Source of the DNA: Myxococcales bacterium
Lineage (GTDB): Bacteria; Myxococcota_A; Polyangia; Polyangiales; Houyiibacteriaceae
Length of the DNA stretch: 34,138 bases
Direction: 5' to 3'
Assembly (NCBI GenBank): GCA_020430775.1
Contig: JAGQJE010000172.1
Span: forward strand, 1-34,138
The position numbers were made by a program, and so were the translations under genes. The number at the start of each line of letters is the position of its first letter. Within the stretch, counting starts at the first letter, position 1. Positions 7,981 through 15,163 of this stretch are shown piece after piece. The notes beneath the pieces are model-generated. The model ran no database searches, had not been told where the DNA came from, and was given only the letters and a program-made list of their open reading frames with translations.

Positions 7981-8955
7981 TCAATAGCGAGCGGTCTCGA
8001 GCAGCGCGGGCGTGATGCGGTGCTCGAGCGGGAGGTACTCGTTCTCGTGCGTGTAGGGGAAGGGCGTGTCGAAGCCGGTCACGCGCCGGGGCGGCGCCTC
8101 GAGGTGCAAGAACGCCCGCTCGCTGAGCAGCGCGACCAGCTCGGCGCCGAACCCGCACGTGCGCGGCGCCTCGTGCACGACGACGAGCCGCCCGGTCTTC
8201 TCGACGCTCTCGAGGAGCGTGTCGAGGTCGAGCGGCCACAGCGTCCGTGGGTCGATGAGCTCGACGCTCACCCGCTCGGCGGCGCACTTCTCCGCGGCCG
8301 CCGCGGCCTCGAAGAGCATCGCGCCCCACGCCACGCAGGTGACATCCGTCCCGGCGCGCACGACCTTGGCCTGGCTCAACGGCACGGTGTAGCGCTCGCC
8401 GGGCACGTCCATTTTCATCGCGCGATAGACCCGCTTGGGCTCGAAGAAGAGCACGGGGTCGTCGTCCCGGATCGCGCTCGCCAGCAGTCCCTTTGCGTCG
8501 TAGGGGTTCGACGGACAGACGACCTTCAGGCCGGCCGTGTGGATGAAGAGCGCCTCCGGCGACTGCGAGTGGTACTGCCCGCCCTTGATGCCGCCGCCGT
8601 ACGGCGCGCGCACGACCATCGGCACGTGGTACTCGCCGCCCGAGCGGTAGCGGTACTTCGACGCCTCGCTCACGAGCTGGTCGAAGCCCGGGTAGATGAA
8701 GTCGGCGAACTGGATCTCCGCGACGGGGCGCAGGCCGTACAGCGCCATGCCGATCGCCGTGCCGATGATGCCGCCCTCGTTCAGCGGTGTGTCGAGCACG
8801 CGGTCCTCGCCGAACTCGTCGAGCAGCCCGGACGTGACGCGGAAGACGCCCCCGACGCGGGCGACGTCTTCGCCGAGGACCAGCACGTCCGGGTCGTCCC
8901 GCATCTCGACGCGCAGCGCGTCGCCGATGGCTTGCACCAGCGTCATCTCGGCCAT
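7981..8955 (-). CDS. bkdA2: 2-oxoacid dehydrogenase E1 component, beta subunit
   Basis: The 324-residue product is the transketolase-like beta subunit that completes the thiamine diphosphate site with E1-alpha. Visible landmarks are the EDVARVGGVFRVTSGL segment near residues 37-52, NEGGIIGTAIGMALYGLRPV near 66-85, the EIQFADFIYPGFDQ segment, and the C-terminal domain with SVELIDPRTLWPLD and VVVHEA. The ATG at 8955 is chosen because it forms a one-base overlap with the TAA of E1-alpha (TAATG). An alternative start 36 bases upstream would lie inside E1-alpha. Subunit assignment is firm. Naming it bkdA2 rather than pdhB depends on the E1-alpha resemblance. Confidence 0.92.
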   Translation of the reverse strand: MAEMTLVQAIGDALRVEMRDDPDVLVLGEDVARVGGVFRVTSGLLDEFGEDRVLDTPLNEGGIIGTAIGMALYGLRPVAEIQFADFIYPGFDQLVSEASKYRYRSGGEYHVPMVVRAPYGGGIKGGQYHSQSPEALFIHTAGLKVVCPSNPYDAKGLLASAIRDDDPVLFFEPKRVYRAMKMDVPGERYTVPLSQAKVVRAGTDVTCVAWGAMLFEAAAAAEKCAAERVSVELIDPRTLWPLDLDTLLESVEKTGRLVVVHEAPRTCGFGAELVALLSERAFLHLEAPPRRVTGFDTPFPYTHENEYLPLEHRITPALLETARY

Positions 8956-10160
8956 TACGCGGGCTCCTTTGTGCGCGCCACCGAGAGACACTCGCGCTCC
9001 TGGTCGCGCAGGTGCCAGGGCTGCGCCTCGTAGACCTCGCGGAACATCTCGTGCAGCGCCGGCTTCGGCTTCGCCTCGGCGGCGACGACCGCCTCACGTA
9101 CCTCGGCGTCGACCGCCTCGACGAGGCTCGCCTCGTCGCGCTCGGTCCACGCGCCCCGCTCGATGAGGTAAGCGCGCATGCGGACGACCGGGTCCCGCGC
9201 GCGCCAGCGTTCGACCTCCGCCTCGTCGCGGTAGCGCGTCGGGTCGTCCGAGGTCGAGTGCGCGCCGAGGCGATACGTGAGCAGCTCGACGAAGGTCGGG
9301 CCCCGGCCCTCGCGCGCGTGCGCGGCGGCCTCGCGCACCGTCGCGACGACCGCGAGCGCGTCGTTCCCGTCGCAGCAGAGCGCCGGCATCCCGTAGCCGA
9401 CGGCCTTGTCGGCGAGCGCCTCCGCCGCGCACTGGCGCGCCGTCGGGAGGCTGATTGCGTAGCCGTTGTTCCTGCAGAGGAAGACCACGGGGGCCTTGAA
9501 CACGCCGGCGAAGTTCATCGCGCTGTGGAAGCCGTCGCTGCTCGTCGCGCCGTCGCCGAAGTACACGGCGGCGACCTCGTCGCGGCCCGCTCGCTTCATC
9601 GCCATCGCGAGCCCGACGGCGTGCGGGATCTGCGTCCCGATCGGCGCGCTCACCGACAGGATGTGCAGGGGCTCGCTCACGAAGTGGTCCGGCATCTGGC
9701 GGCCGTGGGCGAAGTCACCCGCGTTGCCGAACATGTGGTCGACGTAGTCCTGCAGCGGAAAGCCCCGGTAGAGCGCGGCGCCCGCTTCGCGGTAGCAGGG
9801 CACGATCCAGTCGCGGGGCTCGAGCGCGGCGGCCGCGCCGATGATCGCCGCCTCCTCGCCGAGGTGTCCGACGTGGAAGCCGACGCGGCCCTGGCGCTGC
9901 AGCTTGAGGAGGCGCGCGTCGACGCGCCGCGAGCGCACCATCGCGCGGTAGATGGTGACGGCCTCGTCGTCGGTGAGCTGCGGGTCGCGCTCGGTGTCGG
10001 GGCGTCCGTCGTCGCCGATCACCCGCAGCGCCGGCCGGTCGCGCGGTGGTGCCGGGACGCGCTCGTGCGCGCGCGACGCGCCGCGGCCGTCACCGCCGGT
10101 TCGCCGCGCGTCCGGGGGGGGGCTGCCGGTGTCCGTGGTGCGTCGCTCGCGGTTGTCCAT
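8955..10160 (-). CDS. bkdA1: 2-oxoacid dehydrogenase E1 component, alpha subunit (branched-chain type)
   Basis: The 401-residue protein decarboxylates 2-oxoacids with thiamine diphosphate. The TPP-binding motif runs from GDGATSSDG (near residue 202) to RNNGYAIS. The GRQMPDHF...TQIPHAVGLAMA region and the LGAHSTSDDPTRYR phosphorylation-loop-like segment resemble BCKDH alpha more than pyruvate dehydrogenase alpha, so branched-chain 2-oxoacids from Leu, Ile and Val are the likely substrates. Products such as isovaleryl-CoA prime iso-fatty-acid synthesis in myxobacteria. The first ~55 residues are Arg/Asp/Pro-rich and unlike the family, so they are either a disordered extension or an over-long start. 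A purine-rich Shine-Dalgarno region precedes 10160. lipA ends 63 bases upstream. Confidence 0.9.
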   Translation of the reverse strand: MDNRERRTTDTGSPPPDARRTGGDGRGASRAHERVPAPPRDRPALRVIGDDGRPDTERDPQLTDDEAVTIYRAMVRSRRVDARLLKLQRQGRVGFHVGHLGEEAAIIGAAAALEPRDWIVPCYREAGAALYRGFPLQDYVDHMFGNAGDFAHGRQMPDHFVSEPLHILSVSAPIGTQIPHAVGLAMAMKRAGRDEVAAVYFGDGATSSDGFHSAMNFAGVFKAPVVFLCRNNGYAISLPTARQCAAEALADKAVGYGMPALCCDGNDALAVVATVREAAAHAREGRGPTFVELLTYRLGAHSTSDDPTRYRDEAEVERWRARDPVVRMRAYLIERGAWTERDEASLVEAVDAEVREAVVAAEAKPKPALHEMFREVYEAQPWHLRDQERECLSVARTKEPA

Positions 10161-10223
10161 GTGGCCCCCTTCCTCCGCGCGGTCGGCCGCGAACGCCGGC
10201 CGGCGCGGCTCGGTCCTGTCCTC

Positions 10224-11198
10224 TCAAGATACGACGCTCGCCGGCTCCTTTCGACCGTACCGGTCGACCCCGGCGGGTCCGCCGGTCGAGCGCTCGCCGT
10301 CGCGGGCGTCGAGCACCCCGCTCAAGAACGCCTCCGCCGCGCGGTAGCTCGAGCGCACGAGCGGGCCCGACGCGACGAACGCGAACCCGAGCTCGAGCGC
10401 GCGCTCTTTGAGCTCCGCGAACTCGTCCGGCGGCACGTAGCGCACGACCGGCGCGAGCCGCGCGTTCGGCTGCAGGTACTGGCCGATCGTCAGCACGTCG
10501 ACGTCGGCTGCGCGCAGCCCGCACATCGCGTCGAGCACCTCGTCGCGTGTCTCGCCGAGCCCGAGCATCAGCGAGCTCTTCGTCACGGGGCTGCCCGCGG
10601 CCTTCGCCCACTTCAGCACGTCGATCGAGCGCTCCCACGAGCAGCGCGGGTCGCGGATGGTCTTCTGTAGGCGCGGCACCACCTCGACGTTGTGCGCGTA
10701 GACGTCCGGCGCGCCCTCGCGGACGACGGTCTCGACATCCCGCCGCACGCCCTGAAAGTCGCCGAGCAAGGTCTCGACGCGCAGGTCGGGGCAGTGGTGC
10801 CGGATCCGTTCGATCGTCCGCACGATGTGGCGCGCGCCCCCATCGAGCAGGTCGTCTCGGTCGACCATCGTCATCACGACGTAGCCGAGGCCCATCTCCT
10901 TGAGCGAGAGGGCGGTCTTTTCGGGCTCGCGCGGGTCGACGTACCCTCCCGGGTTGCCGCTCTTGACCGAGCAGAACTTGCAGCCGCGGGTACAGGTCTC
11001 GCCGAGGATCATGATGGTGGCGGTGCCCTGACCCCAGCACTCGAAGATGTTCGGGCAGCGCGCCTCTTCGCACACCGTGTGCAGGTCCCGCGCGTGGAAA
11101 CGCTCGCGAACCTCCGCGAAGCGCGCCTGCGCCTCACCACCGGGCAGCCGTACGCGGAGCCACTCGGGTTTGCGAGGTCGGTCTGGCGGCGGCGTCAT
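10224..11198 (-). CDS. lipA: Lipoyl synthase
   Basis: LipA is a radical-SAM enzyme inserting two sulfurs into protein-bound octanoyl groups to make lipoyl-lysine. With the start at 11198 it has 324 residues. The auxiliary cluster motif C-X4-C-X5-C is at Cys43, Cys48 and Cys54. The radical-SAM C-X3-C-X2-C is at Cys69, Cys73 and Cys76 (CTRGCKFC). The C-terminal RSSYRA motif, whose Ser ligates the auxiliary cluster, is present. The ATG overlaps the TGA of the upstream hydroxylase gene as ATGA (11195-11198). Its placement directly before E1-alpha, E1-beta and E2 is sensible because E2 Lys44 needs lipoylation. No lipB or lplA is visible in the window. The last ~30 residues after RSSYRA are unusually long and charged. 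Confidence 0.96.
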   Translation of the reverse strand: MTPPPDRPRKPEWLRVRLPGGEAQARFAEVRERFHARDLHTVCEEARCPNIFECWGQGTATIMILGETCTRGCKFCSVKSGNPGGYVDPREPEKTALSLKEMGLGYVVMTMVDRDDLLDGGARHIVRTIERIRHHCPDLRVETLLGDFQGVRRDVETVVREGAPDVYAHNVEVVPRLQKTIRDPRCSWERSIDVLKWAKAAGSPVTKSSLMLGLGETRDEVLDAMCGLRAADVDVLTIGQYLQPNARLAPVVRYVPPDEFAELKERALELGFAFVASGPLVRSSYRAAEAFLSGVLDARDGERSTGGPAGVDRYGRKEPASVVS

Positions 11199-11740
11199 GC
11201 AGAGCTTGTGGTGTCCGGCGCGTGTCTCCGCAACCCGGCTCGCCGCGCGCGGTCGGCTCGCTCGCGCGCGGTCCCGAGGTACGGCACACGCGTGCCCATC
11301 ACGTAGTCGAACCAGGGGCGGGTCACGCACCAGTTGGCGTCCTGGTTCGGGCCCATGTGGTGGTCGTAGTGCCAGGGCACGTGCGCCCGCGCCCACTCGG
11401 GGTCGAGGTGTGCGCGCTTGTGCACGCGGTAGTAGCGGACGAGCCCGTAGTAGAACCCCGCCGAGAACCAGGGGGCGACGGGCAGCAGCGGCGCGTGGGC
11501 GACGGCGGCCGCGAGCAGCCCGAGCGTCTCCTTACGCTGTGGCGTGAGCAGGGGGCCCGCGAACGCCGGCTGCTCGTAGTCCGGGTCGTAGAAGTCGAGC
11601 TTGCGGCAGGCGCGGTGGTGCCCGCGCCAGTGAAACGACCAGTAGCTCTCGGGGCGCTTGCCGAGGCCGTGCAGCACGTAGCGGTGCACCAGCCACTCGC
11701 CCGCGTTTTCGTAGAGCAGACCAAGGGGAAGACCGATCAT
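11195..11740 (-). CDS. Fatty-acid hydroxylase/sterol desaturase superfamily-like membrane protein
   Basis: A 181-residue protein rich in histidine boxes characteristic of membrane di-iron oxygenases: HRYVLHG (His19, His24), HWRGHH (His37, His41, His42), HKRAH (His107, His111) and HYDHH (His124, His127, His128). A hydrophobic hairpin at about residues 72-102 (GLLAAAVAHAPLLPVAP and following) lies between the second and third boxes. The pattern fits the fatty-acid hydroxylase superfamily, which uses O2 to hydroxylate or desaturate lipids, sterols or carotenoids; the substrate cannot be told. It is short for the family. A strong Shine-Dalgarno GGAGG (bases 11748-11752, minus strand) supports the ATG at 11740. 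It heads the minus-strand run and sits beside twin TetR-type operators. Confidence 0.78.
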   Translation of the reverse strand: MIGLPLGLLYENAGEWLVHRYVLHGLGKRPESYWSFHWRGHHRACRKLDFYDPDYEQPAFAGPLLTPQRKETLGLLAAAVAHAPLLPVAPWFSAGFYYGLVRYYRVHKRAHLDPEWARAHVPWHYDHHMGPNQDANWCVTRPWFDYVMGTRVPYLGTARERADRARRAGLRRHAPDTTSSA

Positions 11741-11757
11741 CGACGCACCTCCATAAA

Positions 11758-11804
11758 AGTGACCGAATAGTCACTAATATAAAAATGACCGATGGGTCAC
11801 TAAT
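11758..11804. promoter_or_regulatory. Twin operator-like repeats between hydroxylase operon and tetR
   Basis: Two near-identical 19-base units occur at 11760-11778 and 11786-11804, sixteen of nineteen bases matching, 26 bases apart. Each contains an inverted repeat: AGTGAC-N6-GTCACT at 11758-11775 and TGACC-N4-GGTCA at 11786-11799. On the minus strand a -10-like TATATT (11781-11776) lies between them, so a bound TetR dimer would cover the promoter and start site of the hydroxylase operon. The stretch is conspicuously AT-rich for this genome. TetR binding is inferred from position and symmetry. Confidence 0.7.
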
Positions 11805-11913
11805 GTGCAAGGCGTGCCCTCGGACGAAGCCCCGTGCAGCGCCGCGGCGGCGGGCGCGTCGGCGCCGACCGGGTTCCGTGCCCGCGCCGGCGCGCGTGTG
11901 GTATCTGCCGAGG

Positions 11914-12585
11914 GTGAACGGCGACGCCGGCGAGGGGGCGGATGAGACTCGTCCAGCCGAGGAGAACGCGGCGGCGGGCGGCAAGCGACACCGCAACCGC
12001 TTGAAGCGGCGGGCGTCGATCGTCAGCGCGGGGCACGCGCTCTTCTTGGAGCGAGGGCTCGACGCGGTGACCGTCGAGGAGATCACCCGGGCGGCCGGGA
12101 CCTCGAAGGGCAACTTCTACCGATACTTCGACAGCAAGGCTGCGCTCGTCGAAGCCATCATCGCGCCGCTGTCCGGGGCCATCGACGCCGCGCTCGACCG
12201 CTGCGCCGAGGCGCTCGCGGCCGCCGTGGACCTGGACGCTACCCGAGGGGCGTACCGGGCGCTCGCGTTCGACATCGCGGCGCTGGCGCTCGGCCACCGC
12301 GACGCGGCGCACCTTTATCTCCGGGAGCGACGCGGCGCGCCGCGAGGCGAGCGCACTCGCATCGTCCAGCTCGGCGAGGAGGTCGAGCGTCGCGCCGTCG
12401 CCCTGACGCGCGTCGCGGTCGATCGCGGGCTGATCCGCGTCGCCGACTCGCAGGTCAGCGCGCTCGTGGTCGTCGGGGCCATCGAGACGCTGGCGCTCGT
12501 CGGCCTTCGCGGCGCGCTCGAGGCGAGCCCCGCCGACGCGGGGCGCACGGTGGTCGACATCATCCTCGACGGCATCCGCGCCTGA
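11914..12585 (+). CDS. TetR family transcriptional regulator
   Basis: With the GTG at 11914 the product has 223 residues. A TetR_N helix-turn-helix occupies about residues 34-80: GHALFLERGLDAVTVEEI, then TSKGNFYRYFDSKAALVEAI, the classic recognition helix and its follower. The remainder is the helical ligand-binding domain, which does not reveal its ligand. An ATG further upstream at 11785 is in frame, but it lies inside the operator repeats and would add ~43 Arg/Pro-rich residues, so it is unlikely. A -10-like TATCTG ends six bases before the GTG, hinting at a leaderless message. Divergent orientation and the twin operators suggest it represses the hydroxylase-lipA-bkd operon, perhaps in response to a fatty acid or acyl-CoA (inference). 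Confidence 0.9.
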   Translation: MNGDAGEGADETRPAEENAAAGGKRHRNRLKRRASIVSAGHALFLERGLDAVTVEEITRAAGTSKGNFYRYFDSKAALVEAIIAPLSGAIDAALDRCAEALAAAVDLDATRGAYRALAFDIAALALGHRDAAHLYLRERRGAPRGERTRIVQLGEEVERRAVALTRVAVDRGLIRVADSQVSALVVVGAIETLALVGLRGALEASPADAGRTVVDIILDGIRA

Positions 12586-12758
12586 CGACCGACCCGGCGG
12601 CGGGGCGGGGCGATCTACCCTCGGAAGGTCGGCTCGCGGACGCCGTCGGCGTCGGGGTTGGGCGCCGGCGTGCGGGCGGCGGTGGCGCAGGCTCGAGTTG
12701 GGGGCGTCACTCCGGGGGTCTGACCGAGCGGAACTGCGCCGGACTCGGTCCGTGGGCG

Positions 12759-12787
12759 TTGGGCCGTGAACCGATCGCTGATAGGCT
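12759..12787 (+). promoter_or_regulatory. Candidate promoter of the encapsulin-type ferritin gene
   Basis: TTGGGC at 12759-12764 and TAGGCT at 12782-12787 are separated by 17 bases, and TG at 12779-12780 gives an extended -10. This would place transcription start about 45 bases before the ATG at 12838. Matches to the hexamers are partial. Just upstream is an inverted repeat, GACCGAG at 12722-12728 with CTCGGTC at 12744-12750, of unknown role. Confidence 0.4.
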
Positions 12788-12837
12788 CGCGTTCCACCAC
12801 CAAGCGCGAGCGCCACTACCTGCCGGGAGGACGTCCG

Positions 12838-13149
12838 ATGGCGAACGAGGGTTACCACGAGTCTATCGATGAGCTGTCCGACGAGACGCGCGACATGCAT
12901 CGAGCGATCACGTCGCTGATGGAGGAGCTCGAGGCGATCGATTGGTACAACCAGCGGGTCGACGCCTGCCAGAGCGCCGAGCTGAAGGCGATCCTCGCGC
13001 ACAACCGCGACGAGGAGAAAGAGCACGCCGCGATGGTCCTCGAGTGGATCCGGCGCCGCGACCCGACCTTCGACGACGAGCTGCGCGATTACCTCTTCAC
13101 CGACGACGAGATCGCGCACGAGCACGACGACGAGCAGGACCACGAGTAG
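12838..13149 (+). CDS. Encapsulated-ferritin-type (EncFtn) di-iron ferroxidase
   Basis: A 103-residue protein closely resembling EncFtn, the ferritin-like cargo of encapsulin nanocompartments. EncFtn oxidises Fe(II) at a di-iron site formed between two subunits and relies on the shell to store the mineral. The core MEELEAIDWYNQRVD (28-42) and AHNRDEEKEHAAMVLEWIRR (54-73) match the family. Residues corresponding to the Rhodospirillum enzyme's E32, W38, Y39, E62 and H65 are E30, W36, Y37, E60 and H63, all retained. The start at 12838 has a GGGAGG Shine-Dalgarno (about 12825-12830). The C-terminus ends in an acidic, His-bearing tail (HEHDDEQDHE) and shows no hydrophobic encapsulin-targeting peptide. 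No shell gene lies nearby. The next gene is convergent, 7 bases away. Confidence 0.9.
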   Translation: MANEGYHESIDELSDETRDMHRAITSLMEELEAIDWYNQRVDACQSAELKAILAHNRDEEKEHAAMVLEWIRRRDPTFDDELRDYLFTDDEIAHEHDDEQDHE

Positions 13150-13156
13150 CGCCGCG

Positions 13157-14170
13157 TCACTCGACGGGCGCGGCGTCGCGGAGCTTTCGCCACAGCGTGT
13201 TGCGCGCGATGCCGAGCGTCCGCGCCGCCTCCGTGCGCGAGCCGCCGCACGCGTCGAGCACGCGGAGGATGTGCGCCCGCTCGACCTCGGCGAGCGTCCG
13301 GAGCTGCTCCGGCGCCGGGTGACCTGCGTCGAGCCCGTCGCAGGCGCCGACGCCGCCGGGCGCCCATAGCTCTTCGGGCAGGTCCTCGACGTCGACAACG
13401 GGCCCCGACGCGAGCGCCGCGCCGTGTCGGACGGCGTTCTGCAGCTCGCGCACGTTGCCCGGCCACGGGTACGCGAGCAGACGCGCGCGCACGGCGTCGG
13501 TGAGGCCGTGCGGCGCGCCCGGCTCTCGTTCGAGCAGGTGCCGCGCGAGCGGCAGGATGTCGTCGCGGCGCTGGCGCAGCGGCGGCACGCGGATGGTGAG
13601 CACCTTCAAGCGGTAGAAGAGGTCTTCCCGAAACGCGCCCTCGCGCACGCGCGCGGCGAGGTCTCGGTGGGTCGCGCACACGATGCGCGCGTCGACGGCG
13701 AACGAGCGGTTCTCGCCGACGCGTCGAACCTCGCCGTCTTGCAGCGCGCGAAGGAGCTTCGCCTGCAGCGGCAGCGGCATCTCACCGATCTCGTCGAGGA
13801 AGAGCGTCCCGCGCGTCGCCGCCTCGAAGAGGCCTCGCCGCGCCGTCGTCGCGCCCGTGAACGCGCCCTTGCCGTGCCCGAAAAGCTCCGACTCGAGCAG
13901 CTCGCTCGGCAGGGCGGCGACGTTGACCGGCACGAAGGGGTGCCCGGCGCGGGCCGAGTTCGCGTGCAGCACGCGCGCGATGACCTCCTTGCCCGTGCCG
14001 GTCTCGCCGAGGATGACCACCGGCGCGCTGCTCGCCGCGAAGCGTGCCACGCGCCGCAGCGTGCGCTGCATGGCCGCGCTCTCGGCCACCAGCTCGGTCG
14101 CGCCGTGCAAGAGCGGCGCCCGCGGGACGAGGCCGCAGACGCTGCACGTGCAGCTCACGAGGGGTTCCAT
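13157..14170 (-). CDS. Sigma-54-dependent enhancer-binding protein with short Cys-bearing N-terminus
   Basis: A 337-residue activator. The AAA+ domain spans about 25-260 with Walker A GETGTGK (55-61), the sigma-54-contacting GAFTGA loop (102-107), Walker B DEIGE (126-130) and the [13 protein letters not shown] segment (235-247). A Fis-type helix-turn-helix is at 311-331 ([20 protein letters not shown]). There is no receiver, GAF or PAS domain. The N-terminus is only ~24 residues and carries Cys7, Cys9 and Cys12 (CTCSVC), which could bind metal or sense redox (inference). The frame stays open upstream, but the region before 14170 is regulatory and then belongs to the divergent hemerythrin gene. 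It is divergent from a DUF2249-hemerythrin gene with a candidate -24/-12 promoter, its probable target. Confidence 0.92.
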   Translation of the reverse strand: MEPLVSCTCSVCGLVPRAPLLHGATELVAESAAMQRTLRRVARFAASSAPVVILGETGTGKEVIARVLHANSARAGHPFVPVNVAALPSELLESELFGHGKGAFTGATTARRGLFEAATRGTLFLDEIGEMPLPLQAKLLRALQDGEVRRVGENRSFAVDARIVCATHRDLAARVREGAFREDLFYRLKVLTIRVPPLRQRRDDILPLARHLLEREPGAPHGLTDAVRARLLAYPWPGNVRELQNAVRHGAALASGPVVDVEDLPEELWAPGGVGACDGLDAGHPAPEQLRTLAEVERAHILRVLDACGGSRTEAARTLGIARNTLWRKLRDAAPVE

Positions 14171-14199
14171 GCGTTCCGTATTGGAACCAACAGTGGAAC
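14164..14199. promoter_or_regulatory. Candidate enhancer sites for the sigma-54 activator
   Basis: GTTCC at 14173-14177 and GGAAC at 14183-14187 form an inverted repeat with a 5-base spacer. Further half-sites flank it: GTTCC at 14164-14168 and GGAAC at 14195-14199. The cluster sits 70-110 bases upstream of the -24 element at 14271, a usual enhancer distance, and overlaps the activator's own start codon, which would allow autoregulation. Binding is inferred. Confidence 0.5.
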
Positions 14200-14270
14200 A
14201 AGTCAACGCATGTCGCGCCGTACGCTTCGGATTCTCGCGTGCCGCTGCGGACTTACGGCGACGCGGGGCT

Positions 14271-14287
14271 TGGCGCGATCGATGCAT
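14271..14287 (+). promoter_or_regulatory. Candidate sigma-54 (-24/-12) promoter of the DUF2249-hemerythrin gene
   Basis: TGGCGC at 14271-14276, five bases, then ATGCAT at 14282-14287. The invariant GG (14272-14273) and GC (14284-14285) are exactly ten bases apart, as in the TGGCAC-N5-TTGCW consensus. The predicted start near 14297 leaves a leader of about 100 bases before the ATG at 14399. The divergent sigma-54 activator makes this more credible than the match alone. Confidence 0.6.
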
Positions 14288-14398
14288 TCGCCGACCTCGG
14301 GCGCGGCTGCGCCCCGACTCACCGCCCGCGGCTCCGGCCCGCCCGCTCGAGCGGCGGCCGCGCAGCCTCGGGCCGCGCGTGAGCGCACGGAGAACCCC

Positions 14399-15088
14399 AT
14401 GCCAGCGACCCCCCAGCTCGACGTCCGCACGATCCCCCCGCCCGAGCGGCACCCGAAGATCTTCAGCGCCTTCGACGCGTTGAAGCCGGGCGCGGCGTTC
14501 ATCCTGGTGAACGACCACTACCCGCGGCCGCTCCTCTTTCAGTTCCAAAACCAGCGCCCCGGGCGCTTCGACTGGAACGTGCTGCAGTTCGGGCCGGACC
14601 TCTACCGCGTCGAGATCCGTCGTCGCGAAGCGGAGGGCCCCCGCACGGTGAGCGAGTACCTCGAGTCCGATCACGAACGCATCGACGCCTTCGTCCCGGC
14701 CGTGAATGAGAGCCTCGCCGCGGGCGCGCTCGAGGACGCGCGGCAGCTCCTCGCGCAGCTCTGGTGCGGGCTCGACCGCCACCTCGACGTCGAGGAGGAG
14801 ATCCTCTTCCCGGTCTTCGAAGAGAAGACCAACATGATGGCCCACGGCCGCGGCCCGACCGTGCTGATGCGCGAGGAGCACGTCGAGATCCGGCGGCACC
14901 TCGACGAGGCGGCCGCCGCCCTCAAGGCCGAGAACGTCGCGGCTGTGAACGAGGCGCTCGACGAGCTGACGGCGCTGCTGGCGTCGCACAACATCAAAGA
15001 AGAGCGCATCATCTACCCCCTCACCGACCAGGCGCTGAAAGAGGAGGCGTCGCGGGACGCGCTCGTCCGGCAGATGCAGCTCTTCTGA
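14399..15088 (+). CDS. DUF2249-hemerythrin fusion protein
   Basis: A 229-residue cytoplasmic protein in two parts. Residues 6-75 are a DUF2249 domain ([16 protein letters not shown], then [14 protein letters not shown] and GPDLYRVEI), a fold found in proteins linked to nitrogen-oxide metabolism. Residues 83-215 form a hemerythrin-like four-helix bundle with likely di-iron ligands His92, His128, Glu132, His161 and/or His167, His197 and Glu201. Such proteins bind O2 or NO, or help repair iron-sulfur clusters, as YtfE/ScdA do. Which applies is not shown by the sequence. A GGAGA Shine-Dalgarno (14389-14393) supports the ATG at 14399. The upstream -24/-12 element and the divergent activator suggest inducible, sigma-54-dependent expression. 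Confidence 0.88.
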   Translation: MPATPQLDVRTIPPPERHPKIFSAFDALKPGAAFILVNDHYPRPLLFQFQNQRPGRFDWNVLQFGPDLYRVEIRRREAEGPRTVSEYLESDHERIDAFVPAVNESLAAGALEDARQLLAQLWCGLDRHLDVEEEILFPVFEEKTNMMAHGRGPTVLMREEHVEIRRHLDEAAAALKAENVAAVNEALDELTALLASHNIKEERIIYPLTDQALKEEASRDALVRQMQLF

Positions 15089-15163
15089 GGCGGCGCAGGG
15101 TGGCGCACCGCGGCCGGTGTGGTAGCGCCAAGCGGCGCCCACGTCCGTCGGAGATCGCTGCCC

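Noticed and set aside
11785-11913. ATG at 11785 as the tetR start
   Set aside because: It lies inside the second operator-like repeat and adds a basic, Pro-rich stretch foreign to TetR proteins.
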